Below, one piece after another: positions 8,224 through 18,700 of a stretch of 64,000 bases of DNA. The notes beneath the pieces were generated by a model. That model ran no database searches. It had not been told where the DNA came from and saw only the letters and a list, made by a program, of their open reading frames with translations. Position 1 is the stretch's first letter. Each line of letters begins with the position of its first letter. A program made the translations under genes and the position numbers. Origin of the DNA: Verrucomicrobiota bacterium (GTDB taxonomy: Bacteria; Verrucomicrobiota; Kiritimatiellia; SS1-B-03-39; UBA6053); NCBI GenBank assembly GCA_020831625.1, contig JAFIGD010000017.1, forward strand, positions 1 to 64,000. Direction: 5' to 3'.

Positions 8224-9537
8224 TTAAACTTTAAGGTTGAATGATTTTAACTCTTTGTAAATTGAATGTAAGCGAAAAAACAAAAATAAGGACAAAAATT
8301 GTATCCTGAAAACCGGCCGCATCTCTTTGACCGCTGCCGTGAGAGCGAATGTGCAGAAAAACTGTGAGCATACTGTTGCGATGGCGGCACCGGTTCCTCC
8401 CAAATGCGGTATCAACAGCGCATTTAAAGATAGATTGACAGCACTGCCGACCATAGAGGAGATAAGAGAGATTTTAAAGCCTCCTCTCCCCACAATATCA
8501 ACATTCCTAGCTACACCTTGGAAAACAAACACACAACTCCAAATATGAATTTGAAGGATGATGGACGCAGAGGCATAAGCTTCTCCAAAAATTGTGCGAA
8601 CAATCCATGGAGCCATTAGACACATGGGTGTTGCGATCAGGTAGGCAATCCCCGTGTTGAAATCCATATAGGACTGCATCCTTTTCCAATAAGCCTGGGC
8701 GCTCTTTTTTCTCGCATGTAATATGGGCGGAGTCAATGAAGATGCCAGTAACATTGGGATAACATACCAAAGACTGCTTAAACGAGAGGCTGCCGCATAT
8801 TCACCCACAGCGATTTCGCCCTGCATGGATTTCAGCATCACTTGATCCATTCGTAAATAGAGATTGACCGCAAATCCGTTTAAAATCAATGGCCATGATT
8901 GTTTGAGTAATCCTTTTGCCATTTCTTTCGAGACGGTCCATTTCCTGATAGATTGAACATGTTTTGAATACAATCCCGCAAGCATCAGGCCGATAAAGGT
9001 GTTTTCAAGTAAGAAGATAACCGCAAAAACTAGAAGATCGGCGCCCAGTCGAATGGCGATTAATTTCAATATCGCTGAAAGAATAACCGGTATGGTGGTA
9101 GAAAAAACGACATATTTTGACTGGGTATGCGCGTCGAACCAAATATTTATGCACCGAAATGAATCGGCAATCAGGATGGCACCGAATGCCGTAAATAAAC
9201 CTCGTTCAACAGGTGATGTTGGTAAAGAATAAACCAACAACAGTAGAATCCCGTAAATAATAGTCCCTGCAAACACGTTTAAAAAAAAGGCGGTTCCAAG
9301 AACGGTCTGTTGTGATTCAGGTTCTTCAATACAACGCTTTCTCAGAACTCCTGTCAGGCCAAGATTGCCAAGATTCTGAAGTAAGAGCACAACAGAAAGC
9401 ACATAGTTATATGCTCCATATTGTCCAGGTCCCAAATATCTGGCCACCCACGCGGACGCCACCAGCCCGACTCCCATGCGGATTGATTGACCTCCGAAGA
9501 GCCAGAGTGTGTTTTGGGCGTAGCGATTTTTTAACAT
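8224..9537 (-). CDS. oligosaccharide flippase (Wzx-like)
   Basis: A 437-aa protein with 12 or more predicted transmembrane segments, opening NTLWLFGGQSIRMGVGLV and ARYLGPGQYGAYNYVLS. The ARYLGP-x-(E/Q)YG motif is typical of the first helix pair in Wzx/polysaccharide biosynthesis flippases of the MOP superfamily. Such proteins move undecaprenyl-linked repeat units across the inner membrane. It ends two bases before the start of the sulfotransferase at 8221, so the two are co-transcribed. Together with the Wzy-like protein at 4874 it points to a Wzx/Wzy-dependent pathway. No ABC transporter genes are visible. Confidence 0.88.
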   Translation of the reverse strand: MLKNRYAQNTLWLFGGQSIRMGVGLVASAWVARYLGPGQYGAYNYVLSVVLLLQNLGNLGLTGVLRKRCIEEPESQQTVLGTAFFLNVFAGTIIYGILLLLVYSLPTSPVERGLFTAFGAILIADSFRCINIWFDAHTQSKYVVFSTTIPVILSAILKLIAIRLGADLLVFAVIFLLENTFIGLMLAGLYSKHVQSIRKWTVSKEMAKGLLKQSWPLILNGFAVNLYLRMDQVMLKSMQGEIAVGEYAAASRLSSLWYVIPMLLASSLTPPILHARKKSAQAYWKRMQSYMDFNTGIAYLIATPMCLMAPWIVRTIFGEAYASASIILQIHIWSCVFVFQGVARNVDIVGRGGFKISLISSMVGSAVNLSLNALLIPHLGGTGAAIATVCSQFFCTFALTAAVKEMRPVFRIQFLSLFLFFRLHSIYKELKSFNLKV

Positions 9538-9564
9538 ATTTTTTTGTAAATGAGGATGTATATT

Positions 9565-10260
9565 TCAAAAAATATATTTAAATCGTTCCATATCTTTTTG
9601 GTATAGATTGGTAACAATTATTTTTTCGTCTGTATTATAATATGATTTATAGTCTCGATTTCGTTTCGATTGATTGAGCCTCGGTGGTTTTGATATAGTT
9701 GTTTCTGTTATCGATTCGATATATTTCAGCCCTTTATCAATTTCTTCAACTTTCCCCACAAAATCCATGTTGTCTATATGGTATTTAGGATTATGGTATG
9801 TGCTGCAATGGTGAATAATATTTTCGAGTTTCTTATCATAGATTTCTTCAGAAGAGTCATAGTAGACTGTGTGGGTATCAATGTGAGTCCATTCAAGAAA
9901 GCGAAGAAATGTTAAAAAGGAATCAAACAACGGCTTGAAAACTTTATAATGCGAAAACATCAGATATGCCGACAGTACCCTATCATAAGGATTCCTGACA
10001 AAAGTGAACTTGAACGACTGGTCCCACAGATGGTCAGGAATCAACTCCCGTCCGGTTCGATTAGGATAGTCCCCAGGCCGGGCTGAGCATGAAATTATTT
10101 TGGGATTCGTCTCAAAATTTTTGATCAGACTGGTACCCGCGCATTTATGGATATGCATATAAATTGCTTTGATTTGGGTCCGGTTCATTTGAATGCGTTG
10201 AGATCCTAAATCCGGATTTTTTCCTCGGAAATTGCTAAATTTATACGGAATATTCTTCAT
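9565..10260 (-). CDS. sulfotransferase family 2 protein
   Basis: A 231-aa protein with IYMHIHKCAGTSLIKNFE (about residues 33-50), the HK(C/T)AGTS PAPS-binding loop of the sulfotransferase-2 (HNK-1/chondroitin type) family. FKFTFVRNPYDRVLSAYLMF follows, the RNPYDRxxS 3'-phosphate motif. The ATG at 10260 gives a short N-terminal extension; a second in-frame ATG at 10188 would also keep all motifs. The gene is very AT-rich and sits 27 bases upstream of the flippase. In animals this family sulfates chondroitin- and HNK-type glycans; bacterial members usually sit in polysaccharide loci. It is the third independent sulfotransferase in this locus. Confidence 0.85.
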   Translation of the reverse strand: MKNIPYKFSNFRGKNPDLGSQRIQMNRTQIKAIYMHIHKCAGTSLIKNFETNPKIISCSARPGDYPNRTGRELIPDHLWDQSFKFTFVRNPYDRVLSAYLMFSHYKVFKPLFDSFLTFLRFLEWTHIDTHTVYYDSSEEIYDKKLENIIHHCSTYHNPKYHIDNMDFVGKVEEIDKGLKYIESITETTISKPPRLNQSKRNRDYKSYYNTDEKIIVTNLYQKDMERFKYIF

Positions 10261-10293
10261 TGTGCGGTTTTTGGGATGTCGATTGATTTTTTG

Positions 10294-11433
10294 TCAAATT
10301 GGCTGTTGGAGTAACCCGTTCAGAATAGATGCAGACGTGATTTTATCGATACACTGCGAAGTGTCAAACACGCAGTTCCAGTTACAAGAGTAGCAGGGGA
10401 GGCGTTCTGCGATCCAGTGTTGATTAGAGGAAGTGAACCAGGGCGCAAAATAATCATAATGTCCCCCGCCCAGAATGCACACCATAGGAATGTCCAGAAT
10501 CGTGGCGATATGTGCGGGCGCAGATTCCATGCAGAGGAGCTGTGTAGATTGCTGAATACGTTTGGCCGCATCCAGGATGGAGGCCGGATACTCAATGTTC
10601 ACCGGATGAGGTGACTGAAGCAGGCTTTGAAATTTACGGAGATCCGCTTCATCGTCTCGGGTTCCGAACACTGTGACCCGGAAGTCAGGTCTCACCCTTA
10701 AAAATTGGTTTACAGTTTCAGAGAGTTTTGGAAGCGGATAGTTCCGCAACCGTGAGCGGGTAACGGGGAAGACTGCCAACTCCGGAGGGGCGTTACGCTT
10801 AATCACCTGCAGATTGAGAAAAGGCATGCAGTCTGATTCCAGAAGCGGAGAGTCGATCAAAGCGTTCACCACCGCAAGATGCGCATGAACTTCCAGCGGA
10901 AGCTGCCCACGTTCGGTGGGATAAACCGGGGCATGATTAAATCTGTAGGTCCTGTAGCGGTCGGGAGTGGGGGCCGGCATAGGCGTGTCATGGATACCCG
11001 AAGAAATTTCCGGATGGAGCCAATTCAGCAGAACATGGTCCATTCCCGTTAAAGAGTGACGCAGACAAACGAGAGTCCCCACCCGATGAGACCGGCAGAA
11101 GCAACGAAGAGAGCAGATTTTTGCGAAGGCGTTGCTTGAATTGCCTCGATTTGAGCCTTGCAAAACAATCAGGATCAGATCAGGAAATAAATGTTCGGCG
11201 AGATCCTTCACTTGGGGGGAGCAAATCAACCCCCATGGCCCCGGGGCTCGTTTGATGAGTTGGCGAATCACGCCACCCGCCAAAAGAAAATCCCCGATGG
11301 CATCCGGTTTGTAAATGAGGTGGATCTCCCTTGCAGACTTTTTTTTATGGGGTTTGCATGAGAATAGGGCTTTTTGAAAAACCCGATACATCCATCCTTT
11401 GATCAGCTTTTCGGGATTAGGAAATAAATTCAT
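10294..11433 (-). CDS. glycosyltransferase family 9 (heptosyltransferase-like)
   Basis: A 379-aa protein. The N-terminal half has IHLIYKPDAIGDFLLAGGVI (about residues 37-56), matching the GT9 start with its conserved GD. The C-terminal half has FGTRDDEADLRKFQSLLQ, the characteristic SAPAHIATILDIPMVCILGG (about 303-322), and then a cysteine-rich tail with CYSCNWNCVF. GT9 enzymes add heptose or related sugars to LPS core or autotransporter-like proteins. It overlaps the gene upstream by 17 bases. The Cys-rich end is common in GT9 proteins of LPS and EPS clusters. Sugar specificity is unknown. Confidence 0.85.
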   Translation of the reverse strand: MNLFPNPEKLIKGWMYRVFQKALFSCKPHKKKSAREIHLIYKPDAIGDFLLAGGVIRQLIKRAPGPWGLICSPQVKDLAEHLFPDLILIVLQGSNRGNSSNAFAKICSLRCFCRSHRVGTLVCLRHSLTGMDHVLLNWLHPEISSGIHDTPMPAPTPDRYRTYRFNHAPVYPTERGQLPLEVHAHLAVVNALIDSPLLESDCMPFLNLQVIKRNAPPELAVFPVTRSRLRNYPLPKLSETVNQFLRVRPDFRVTVFGTRDDEADLRKFQSLLQSPHPVNIEYPASILDAAKRIQQSTQLLCMESAPAHIATILDIPMVCILGGGHYDYFAPWFTSSNQHWIAERLPCYSCNWNCVFDTSQCIDKITSASILNGLLQQPI

Positions 11434-12478
11434 ACAATAAATCTCTATTTTTAGCCGCCTTCTGAGCTAAATTATCCAGGATCATTTTCGATACTGTTTT
11501 AAAAGGCAAATGTTGAAAGGTCATAAGATTTTTTGATAATTTTGAGGGTGTTATGATATCAAGCTGCAGTTCCTCGCAAACCGTCTGGATTTTACTGGAC
11601 CGGTTGATGCCAAGGCATTGACAGCCCAACCAAGCACCCATCAGGAGACAATGATAACGTGAAGAAGCTAGCCGGTCAATCACGGTGAAAACTTCGGTGA
11701 AATTTTCAGTTTTTGACGTGAAGTATCCGGGCGTGACCAGTGTGGGATTCTGATGCGCCAAGCACGAACCGGACAGAATTCCGAATGTTTGAAATGTATT
11801 AATCTCGGATCCTTTTAAGTTTCGAAATTCATTCGAAAGAAACACCAATTTATGTTCTCGATTTATTCTTTTAGCCTTTAGATAAATATTTAGTAGTGAA
11901 AGATAGTTGAGTTTTTCATTATATACATTCAGGGCTAACTCATAGAGTTTATCCGGTTGAAGGGATGATTTGGAACTGATATTTTTCAAACAAACATGAG
12001 CCAGGTCCGCCGTAGGCTCAAGACGGGTGCTGGGTATATCAAAATGATTCGTCAAAAATGTAAAGGCGTTTTGGTCTCTGGTGGTGATTAGATTAATGCG
12101 AGTGATGATTTTTTGAAGCCGTTCTTGATACCGGATCGATTCAGCTTCGACTCCGACACCGATCAGGGCCACCCTGATGTTTTGGGGCAGGGTCAGAATG
12201 TCCTCTTCCATTTGCCGTATGAAGTAATCGCCGGAAAGACTTTGAAATGGAGTGTCACCGACACCCAGCCAATATTCATAAGCGGGTTCCTGCTCGTGTG
12301 GCAGCAGCCAAAGGACTGCCGGGAATCGGCGTTTAAGGGTTGCAAGACGACAGGTATCGGTGACCCCAAAAAGAGATAACTCTTTGGGACACAGGCTAAG
12401 AAACCCCTCCAACATTAGGTCGTCGCCCACGTTTCCGGCACCATAGAAGCGAAAACCAAGTTTTGCGTATATGTTCAT
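11417..12478 (-). CDS. polysaccharide pyruvyl transferase family protein
   Basis: A 353-aa protein with the family N-terminus GFRFYGAGNVGDDLMLEGFL (about residues 8-27), the GN-x-GD nucleotide/phosphoenolpyruvate region. WLGVGDTPFQS and VALIGVGVEAESI follow, the latter being the usual GxGxE/S motif. Family members ketalise polysaccharide sugars with pyruvate from PEP, as CsaB and WcaK-like proteins do. It is the first gene of the minus-strand run and is divergent from the CotH gene across a 227-base AT-rich spacer that must hold promoters for both. Pyruvate ketals would add negative charge to the same polymer the sulfotransferases may act on. Confidence 0.8.
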   Translation of the reverse strand: MNIYAKLGFRFYGAGNVGDDLMLEGFLSLCPKELSLFGVTDTCRLATLKRRFPAVLWLLPHEQEPAYEYWLGVGDTPFQSLSGDYFIRQMEEDILTLPQNIRVALIGVGVEAESIRYQERLQKIITRINLITTRDQNAFTFLTNHFDIPSTRLEPTADLAHVCLKNISSKSSLQPDKLYELALNVYNEKLNYLSLLNIYLKAKRINREHKLVFLSNEFRNLKGSEINTFQTFGILSGSCLAHQNPTLVTPGYFTSKTENFTEVFTVIDRLASSRYHCLLMGAWLGCQCLGINRSSKIQTVCEELQLDIITPSKLSKNLMTFQHLPFKTVSKMILDNLAQKAAKNRDLLYEFIS

Positions 12479-12705
12479 ATAATAGTCTTCTAGTATTTAA
12501 TCTGCGGTTTGACACGAAGATTAATAAAATTTTTACCCTACAAGCGTGTAGTCCCTTTTGATTTAATTTTAGTGTCCCGACAAAGCGGACATTCTTTTGT
12601 AGGTTCAGTTACGGGGGGAACGGATTTAGAAGTGATTTTTTTCTTATTAACATTTGAGTCTGATAAAATCTTGATTAAAATAGCCTTTTTGCGTTTACTT
12701 AACTT

Positions 12706-15700
12706 ATGCTAAAGTCTTGGTTTTGCTTCACTATTCTCCTTTACGGCCTTGTTTTTTTGGGCAAAAGCATGGCTGCTTCTGTCAGAATCAACGAGGTAAT
12801 GTCTTCCAACGGCGTGACGATCGCGGATGAGGATGGGGATTTTGAGGATTGGATTGAGCTATACAACTACGGTTCAGAGGAGGTTGATTTGTCCGGATGG
12901 GGCTTGTCAGATGACTATGATTCTCCTTTTAAATGGGTATTTCCGGAGGGCACTTTCCTTGAGCCCGGGGGCTTTTTACTGGTTTGGGCTTCGGGTAAAG
13001 ACCGGATTTCCGGAGAACTTCACACAAATTTCTCGATTTCTCTTTCGGGTGAAGAAGTTTTGTTAAGCCTGCCAGACGGTTCCATGGTTGATCTGTTAGA
13101 ACCCAGGATTATTCCCCGGGATGTTTCTGTGGGACGGGTTGAGGGTGAAGGGGATATCTGGTTTTACTTTGATGAGCCTTCTCCGGGAAACCCTAATAAA
13201 GGAGCTACGTTCTATGGAATCTTGGAACCTCCACTGTTTTCACACTCATCTGGGTTTTATAACTCTCTAGAAAGTCTAAGTTTTGATGCACCCCTGAATG
13301 CCTATGTTTTTTATAGCTTAAACGGTTCTGTTCCCGGACCAGAGTCACTTGTCTCCACCTCTGATTTCCATAAGTCATTTAACTATATCGATCCAATTGA
13401 CCTTATGGCATATGTGGATCGCGAAAATTTATTTTCTGAAATTCCGACAAACACATTAACATATTCCTGGCTTCCTTTGTGGGCACCCCCTGCGAATTTT
13501 GTCTATAAAGCAGTTGTTGTTAGGGCTCGTTCGTTTAAGGAGGGCTATCTTCCAAGTCCGGTGGTTACAGCCACCTATTTTTTGGGAGAGGATGTGTATC
13601 AAATCTACGGTGATTTGCCGATCATCTCACTGGTCTCAGATTATGAAAACCTATTTTCTCCTGATAGCGGGATCTATGTCCCTGGTCCGGAACCTCAGGA
13701 TATTAAAGATCAGAATTTTTTCCAAGGATGGAATCGGGATGCACATTTGACTTTTTTTGAGTCATCTCGTCGGGTGGGCTTTGAAGGCGATTTCTCGATA
13801 AGAATCCAAGGGGGCAGCTCCCCCGCTAGTCCCCTAAAAGGGCTGCATGTAATTTCAAGGCCCTGGTTGAGCGGAGAAACGCTAAATTACCCTTTATTTG
13901 CCGGACGGAGTGGACGTGCATCCGAGGTGGAAACCTTTCGACGTTTTATTTTACGAGGCTGGGGAAGTGCGCTTAACTGGCCTGTTTTCTTCTCTGATGC
14001 TTATCATCAGCAACTCGCAGTGGATACAGGTCAGGATATTCAGCACTACCGACCTGTTGTTGTGTTTATCAATGGAGAATATTGGGGCTTGCAGGAAATC
14101 AGAGAATATAATCGATGCATTGGGTATCTGCGAGAGCATCATGATTTGTCAAAAAGTGATGAAATCGATGTTATTAATCGGCATGGCGCATCTGAAGGCG
14201 ATCTTGAAGAATGGACCCGATTCATCACCTTCCTTGAGTCTAATGACTTAAGCTTGGAGGAAAACTATGAAATGGTGAGTGAGATGATGGATGTTGATAA
14301 TTTTATCGATTATATTGTTCACTCTACTTACACCGGTAAGCGGGACTGGCCCGGGCAAAATGAAGCGTGGTGGCGAGCTCGGAAGGAAGGCGCAAAATGG
14401 AGATGGATCCAATTTGATATGGACCATGGACTGGGTACTTTTTGGTCTTTTCCTGAACACAGTATGATTGAACAGGTCGTTAACGGACGAGGTAGCCGTG
14501 GGCCTCATCCCGTTTTGGTAGCACTGCTTGAAAATGATAAGTTTAAAAAGCAGTTTGTCCTGAGATATACTGATTGGATGAACAGTTATCTTTCCCTTGC
14601 CCGTGAGAAGTCCGTTTTTCAGGCACTTTCCGATGAGTTGTATCCTTATGTTGCTGAACATGAAGCCCGCTGGCCTTTTGATCAGGAGTGGGGCCACGGC
14701 CAGACTTTAGCACGCGACATTTTTCAACGAAGAGCCGCTTTAAGACCCCTTCAATTGCAAGATACCCTTGGGCTACAATCTCTCTGGAGCTTAAATCTTT
14801 TTGCGAATAACGTTTATGGAAATCTTTCGATAAACAGCCTTCTCCTTGATAACCGTATGGTTGGCTTCAATATAAACAAAAATACGCCCTGGGTAGGGAA
14901 TTATTATGAAGACTATCCCGTGACGATTACGGCCATACCCAAACCGGGCCACCGGTTTGCGGGGTGGGTGGTGTCGGGTGCGGGGGCGATGGGGGAGATG
15001 AGTGAGGGAGCACCGGAATTTTACTCGACGGAGCCGGTGATTGCGTTGTCTCTGTCGGAGGATACGAATGTTGAGGCGGTGTTTGAGCCGATTCCTCTGA
15101 TTGAATTGCCGGTGGCGGTTCATGTGTGGGACTTCGAGGATGCCGTGAGTCTGCTGGCTCCTTCGTTTACCCTGGGCGGCGGGGTGCTTTCGATTGCGCC
15201 GGGTGGGGGGACGGTGATCGAGGAAAACACGGGCGGGGACTTTGAATCGCAACATCTGCGGGTGAACAATCCCTTGGGGGCGGTGATGACCTTTGCGCTG
15301 CCCACAAGCGGGTATGAGCAGATCACGCTCGATTTCCTGACCCGCCGCTCGGGGCAGGGGGCCGGGCTGATGTCGGTGGAATACACCACGGACGGAGTCT
15401 CCTGGAGTGCCAAGGACACGGTCACGGTGTTTAACGCTCCGCCGCAACCGCAGTCGTTTGACTTCAGTGCCGTGGAGGCGGTGAAGGATAATCCGAATTT
15501 CGCGGTCAGGGTTTCGTTTGCCCAGGGGGCCGGGGGCACTGCGGGCAACAACCGCTTTGATGACGTGGTGCTGTCCGGCATCGCGCTGCCGGGCACAAAT
15601 CAGCCGCCGGTGGTTCAAGAAGAGGCGGTTCCCGAGTTTTTGGGGCTGACGTCGGCGGGGGCGGTCACGTCCTTTCATCTAAATGACTGGTTTACAGATC

Positions 15701-18700
15701 CGAATCAGGATGATGTGCTGACGTATGTTGTGTCCAGCAGCAATCCGGCGGTGGCCGCGGCGGGTTTGTTCGGAAATGATTTGCTGCTGACGCCGCTTGC
15801 CGCCGGGAACGCATGGATCACGGTGAGTGCGGATGACGGCGTGAATCCGCCGGTTTCGACGGAGTTGCATGTGCTGGTGTATCCGGCGCCGTTTGCGTTG
15901 AGCGGGGGAAATTACGTTTTCAATCACTGGAGCGCGGACGCGTCGGCCGGCAGTTTTCCGGATCATATGATTTTTCTGCAAAGTGGAGTTTCCGATCCGG
16001 GATTAAGCGAGGCGTTGCTTTTTGCGTATTCGATTGCCGGTGACGCTCATGTGGACGATGATGAGAATTTCCCGTACGCGGCCACTTCCCGCACCCGGAT
16101 CAACGGACTGGGGGCGGACGGGATCAGTTTCATCAACACCGGACGGGGGCGCGATGTGGGGTCGGCCCTGCTGGCGCTGGACACAAGCGGGGTGACGGAT
16201 GTTGCGGTGGGTTTCACGGCGGGCACGGTGATGCCGAACACCCGGATCTACGCGATTCGTCTGCAGTACCGCACGGCGCTGGATGCGGACTGGAGCGATG
16301 TGCTGAACGATCAGAATCAGCCGGTCGAATATCTGCGCAGTGTGACCCCGGGGGATGCGGTGACCTTCGGGCCGATCCTGTTGCCGGCGGCGCTGGAGGA
16401 TCAGCCTTTGGTGCAGTTGCAGTGGCGGTATTATCATGTTGCGGGAACATCCGGTGCCCGGGCAATGCTGCGGCTGGATGATGTTGTGGTGACGTCATCC
16501 GCTTCGCCTTTGGAGCCGGAAACCTTTATGGTGGAGGGGCTGACTCCGCACCTCGCCGAAGGGCCGCTGCCGGGCTTTACGGTGCGGGTGGTGGATCCGG
16601 ACGGCTTTACGGTGACGTCCTTCAACGGGCCGGTGACGCTGGCACTGTCCGGGGACGGGACGCTTTCGGGATCGGTCACGGTCAACGCGGTGGACGGGAT
16701 TGCGGAATTCGATGATCTGGTGCTTGGCGGAGCCGGGGCGTTCACGTTGACGGTTTCGGCGGACGGGGTTCCGGCCGAGAAGATCCTTGAGACCCGCGCG
16801 CTCCGTCTGGTTGCGGTCTTGCAGCCGCGCTATCTGCAGGGTGAGCAGGATGCGGGGGGGGATAACTTCAACCGGATTCCGGTCGCCTTCCGCTATCGGA
16901 TCGAGGGGCTGGAGCCCGGCGCGCCGTATCGGTACGGGAACCGGATGGCGCTGGATGCGCAGGACACGGCTCCGGACGATAACGGCGCCGGAAATTTCAT
17001 TCTGATTCCCGCCGGGGGCGGAGATTGGGTGCGCAGCACATCGGCGCCGCGGTTCCGCGACGAAGACGTGAACATCCGCCATGCGGTATTGACCGCGGAC
17101 GAAAACGGGGTGTGGGAGGGCTGGGTGGTCACCGAGCCCAGCGGCAACACGCGGTTCACGCCGGGCCATGAGCTGCGGCCTCTGATCATGCTCAATGACG
17201 GTGCGGACGGTGAGGAACCCGCCTGGTTCCTGCGCGCCGAACATACGGTCAAGGTTTTGGAACTCGGGACAGCTGCCGGACAGGCCACAGCGGTGTACGG
17301 CGAGGCGGATGCGGAATCCGCCGCGCTTGTGGCCCTGTATGCGGACAGTGATTTGATTGCGCTGACGCATGTTGAGGCGGGCGGGTCAGAATTTGACGAC
17401 CGCTATGCGGATTTTTACTTCGACTCCGTGGCCGGGCATCCGGGGCGGTGGGGGAGTCTGATCCCGAATGATTTGGCGGCCGGTATCGACCGGATTGAGT
17501 TTCTGGATCTGGACGCGCAGGTGTTGGAAAGTGTGGAGGACGATCTGGAGGGGGCGGTTTTGGCCGACGGCGGAACGGTGGCGCTGTGGCTGCCCGCTGA
17601 GTCCGGTTTTGTTTTTCTGCCGGGCGGGGACGGCCGGTGGGATGATCCCAACCACTGGATGGCCCCCGGCTGGCCGAGCGCCCCGGATGAGATGGTGATC
17701 ATCCCCGCGCCTCTTTTCGGAGACCGTTCGGTGATCATTTCCGAAGGGGTGCATGCGGTTGTGGGGACCCTGTTGATGACGAACGGGGGCTACCGAAACC
17801 GCATCGCGGGTCCGGGAGATCTTACGTTTGACGCTGCCGGACACGCCGCGATGGTGGCGGTCCCGGATGCGGGTCCGGGCTGGGCGGAATTTGATCTGGA
17901 CGGGACGGTGACCCTGGTGTCGGATTTGCTGTTGGACACGTACAGCGTTGAGGAGAATCCGTTTGAGCCGGAGTTCGGGGCGTTGCGGTTGCGGGGAACG
18001 TGGCAGGGTTCCGGTGATTTGGTGAAGCTGAGCCCCGGAACGGCGAGTCTCACGGGAGAAAATAAACAATTTACGGGCGCGCTTCGGATCGAGGAGGGGG
18101 TGTTGCGGATCACCGAATCGTCAACGCCCGGCCAGGTGGCGTCCGCGCGGGTGTTTCCGGGCGGTCAGTTGCGCCTGGTGTCCGAGGGTGTCGGGCGGGT
18201 GTATGATTTCGGAGTGCCGGTGGAACTCGCGGGAAGCGGACGGAATCCCGAAGATGTGGAGACCGGGGAGCAGTACGGCATTCTGGGAGCCCTGCGGTTC
18301 GATCCGTTCGCCAACGACAGCGAGGCGATTCTGCCGGGCGGGGTTATTCTTGCGGGCGGCGGTTCCGTTTCGCTGCACGTGGACGGCACCCGGAATGTGC
18401 TGGAGATCGGCGGGTCGCTTGGCGGTCCGGGTGCTTTTTCCAAAACCGGGGGCGGAACGCTGCGGTTATCCGGAGAGGATGTTTCGGCGTTGACCGCGTC
18501 TGTGGATAACGGCACCCTGCGGGTGGATGGATCGTATCCGGCGCTGGCGGTTTCACTGGGGGCGGACGGCGTGCTCACCGGCGCGGGTCGCGTGGCCACG
18601 GCTTCCGGTTCGGGAAGCGTGACTTTGGGACCCGGAGAGGTGCTGACCGCTCAAAGCGTTTCCGGCCTGTCGTACCGCTTCCGGTATGCGGCGGGCGAAT

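Noticed and set aside
12509-12540. TTGACA-containing promoter for the CotH gene
   Set aside because: A TTGACA is present, but the nearest -10-like boxes give spacings of 10 or 19 bases, so the assignment is not safe.
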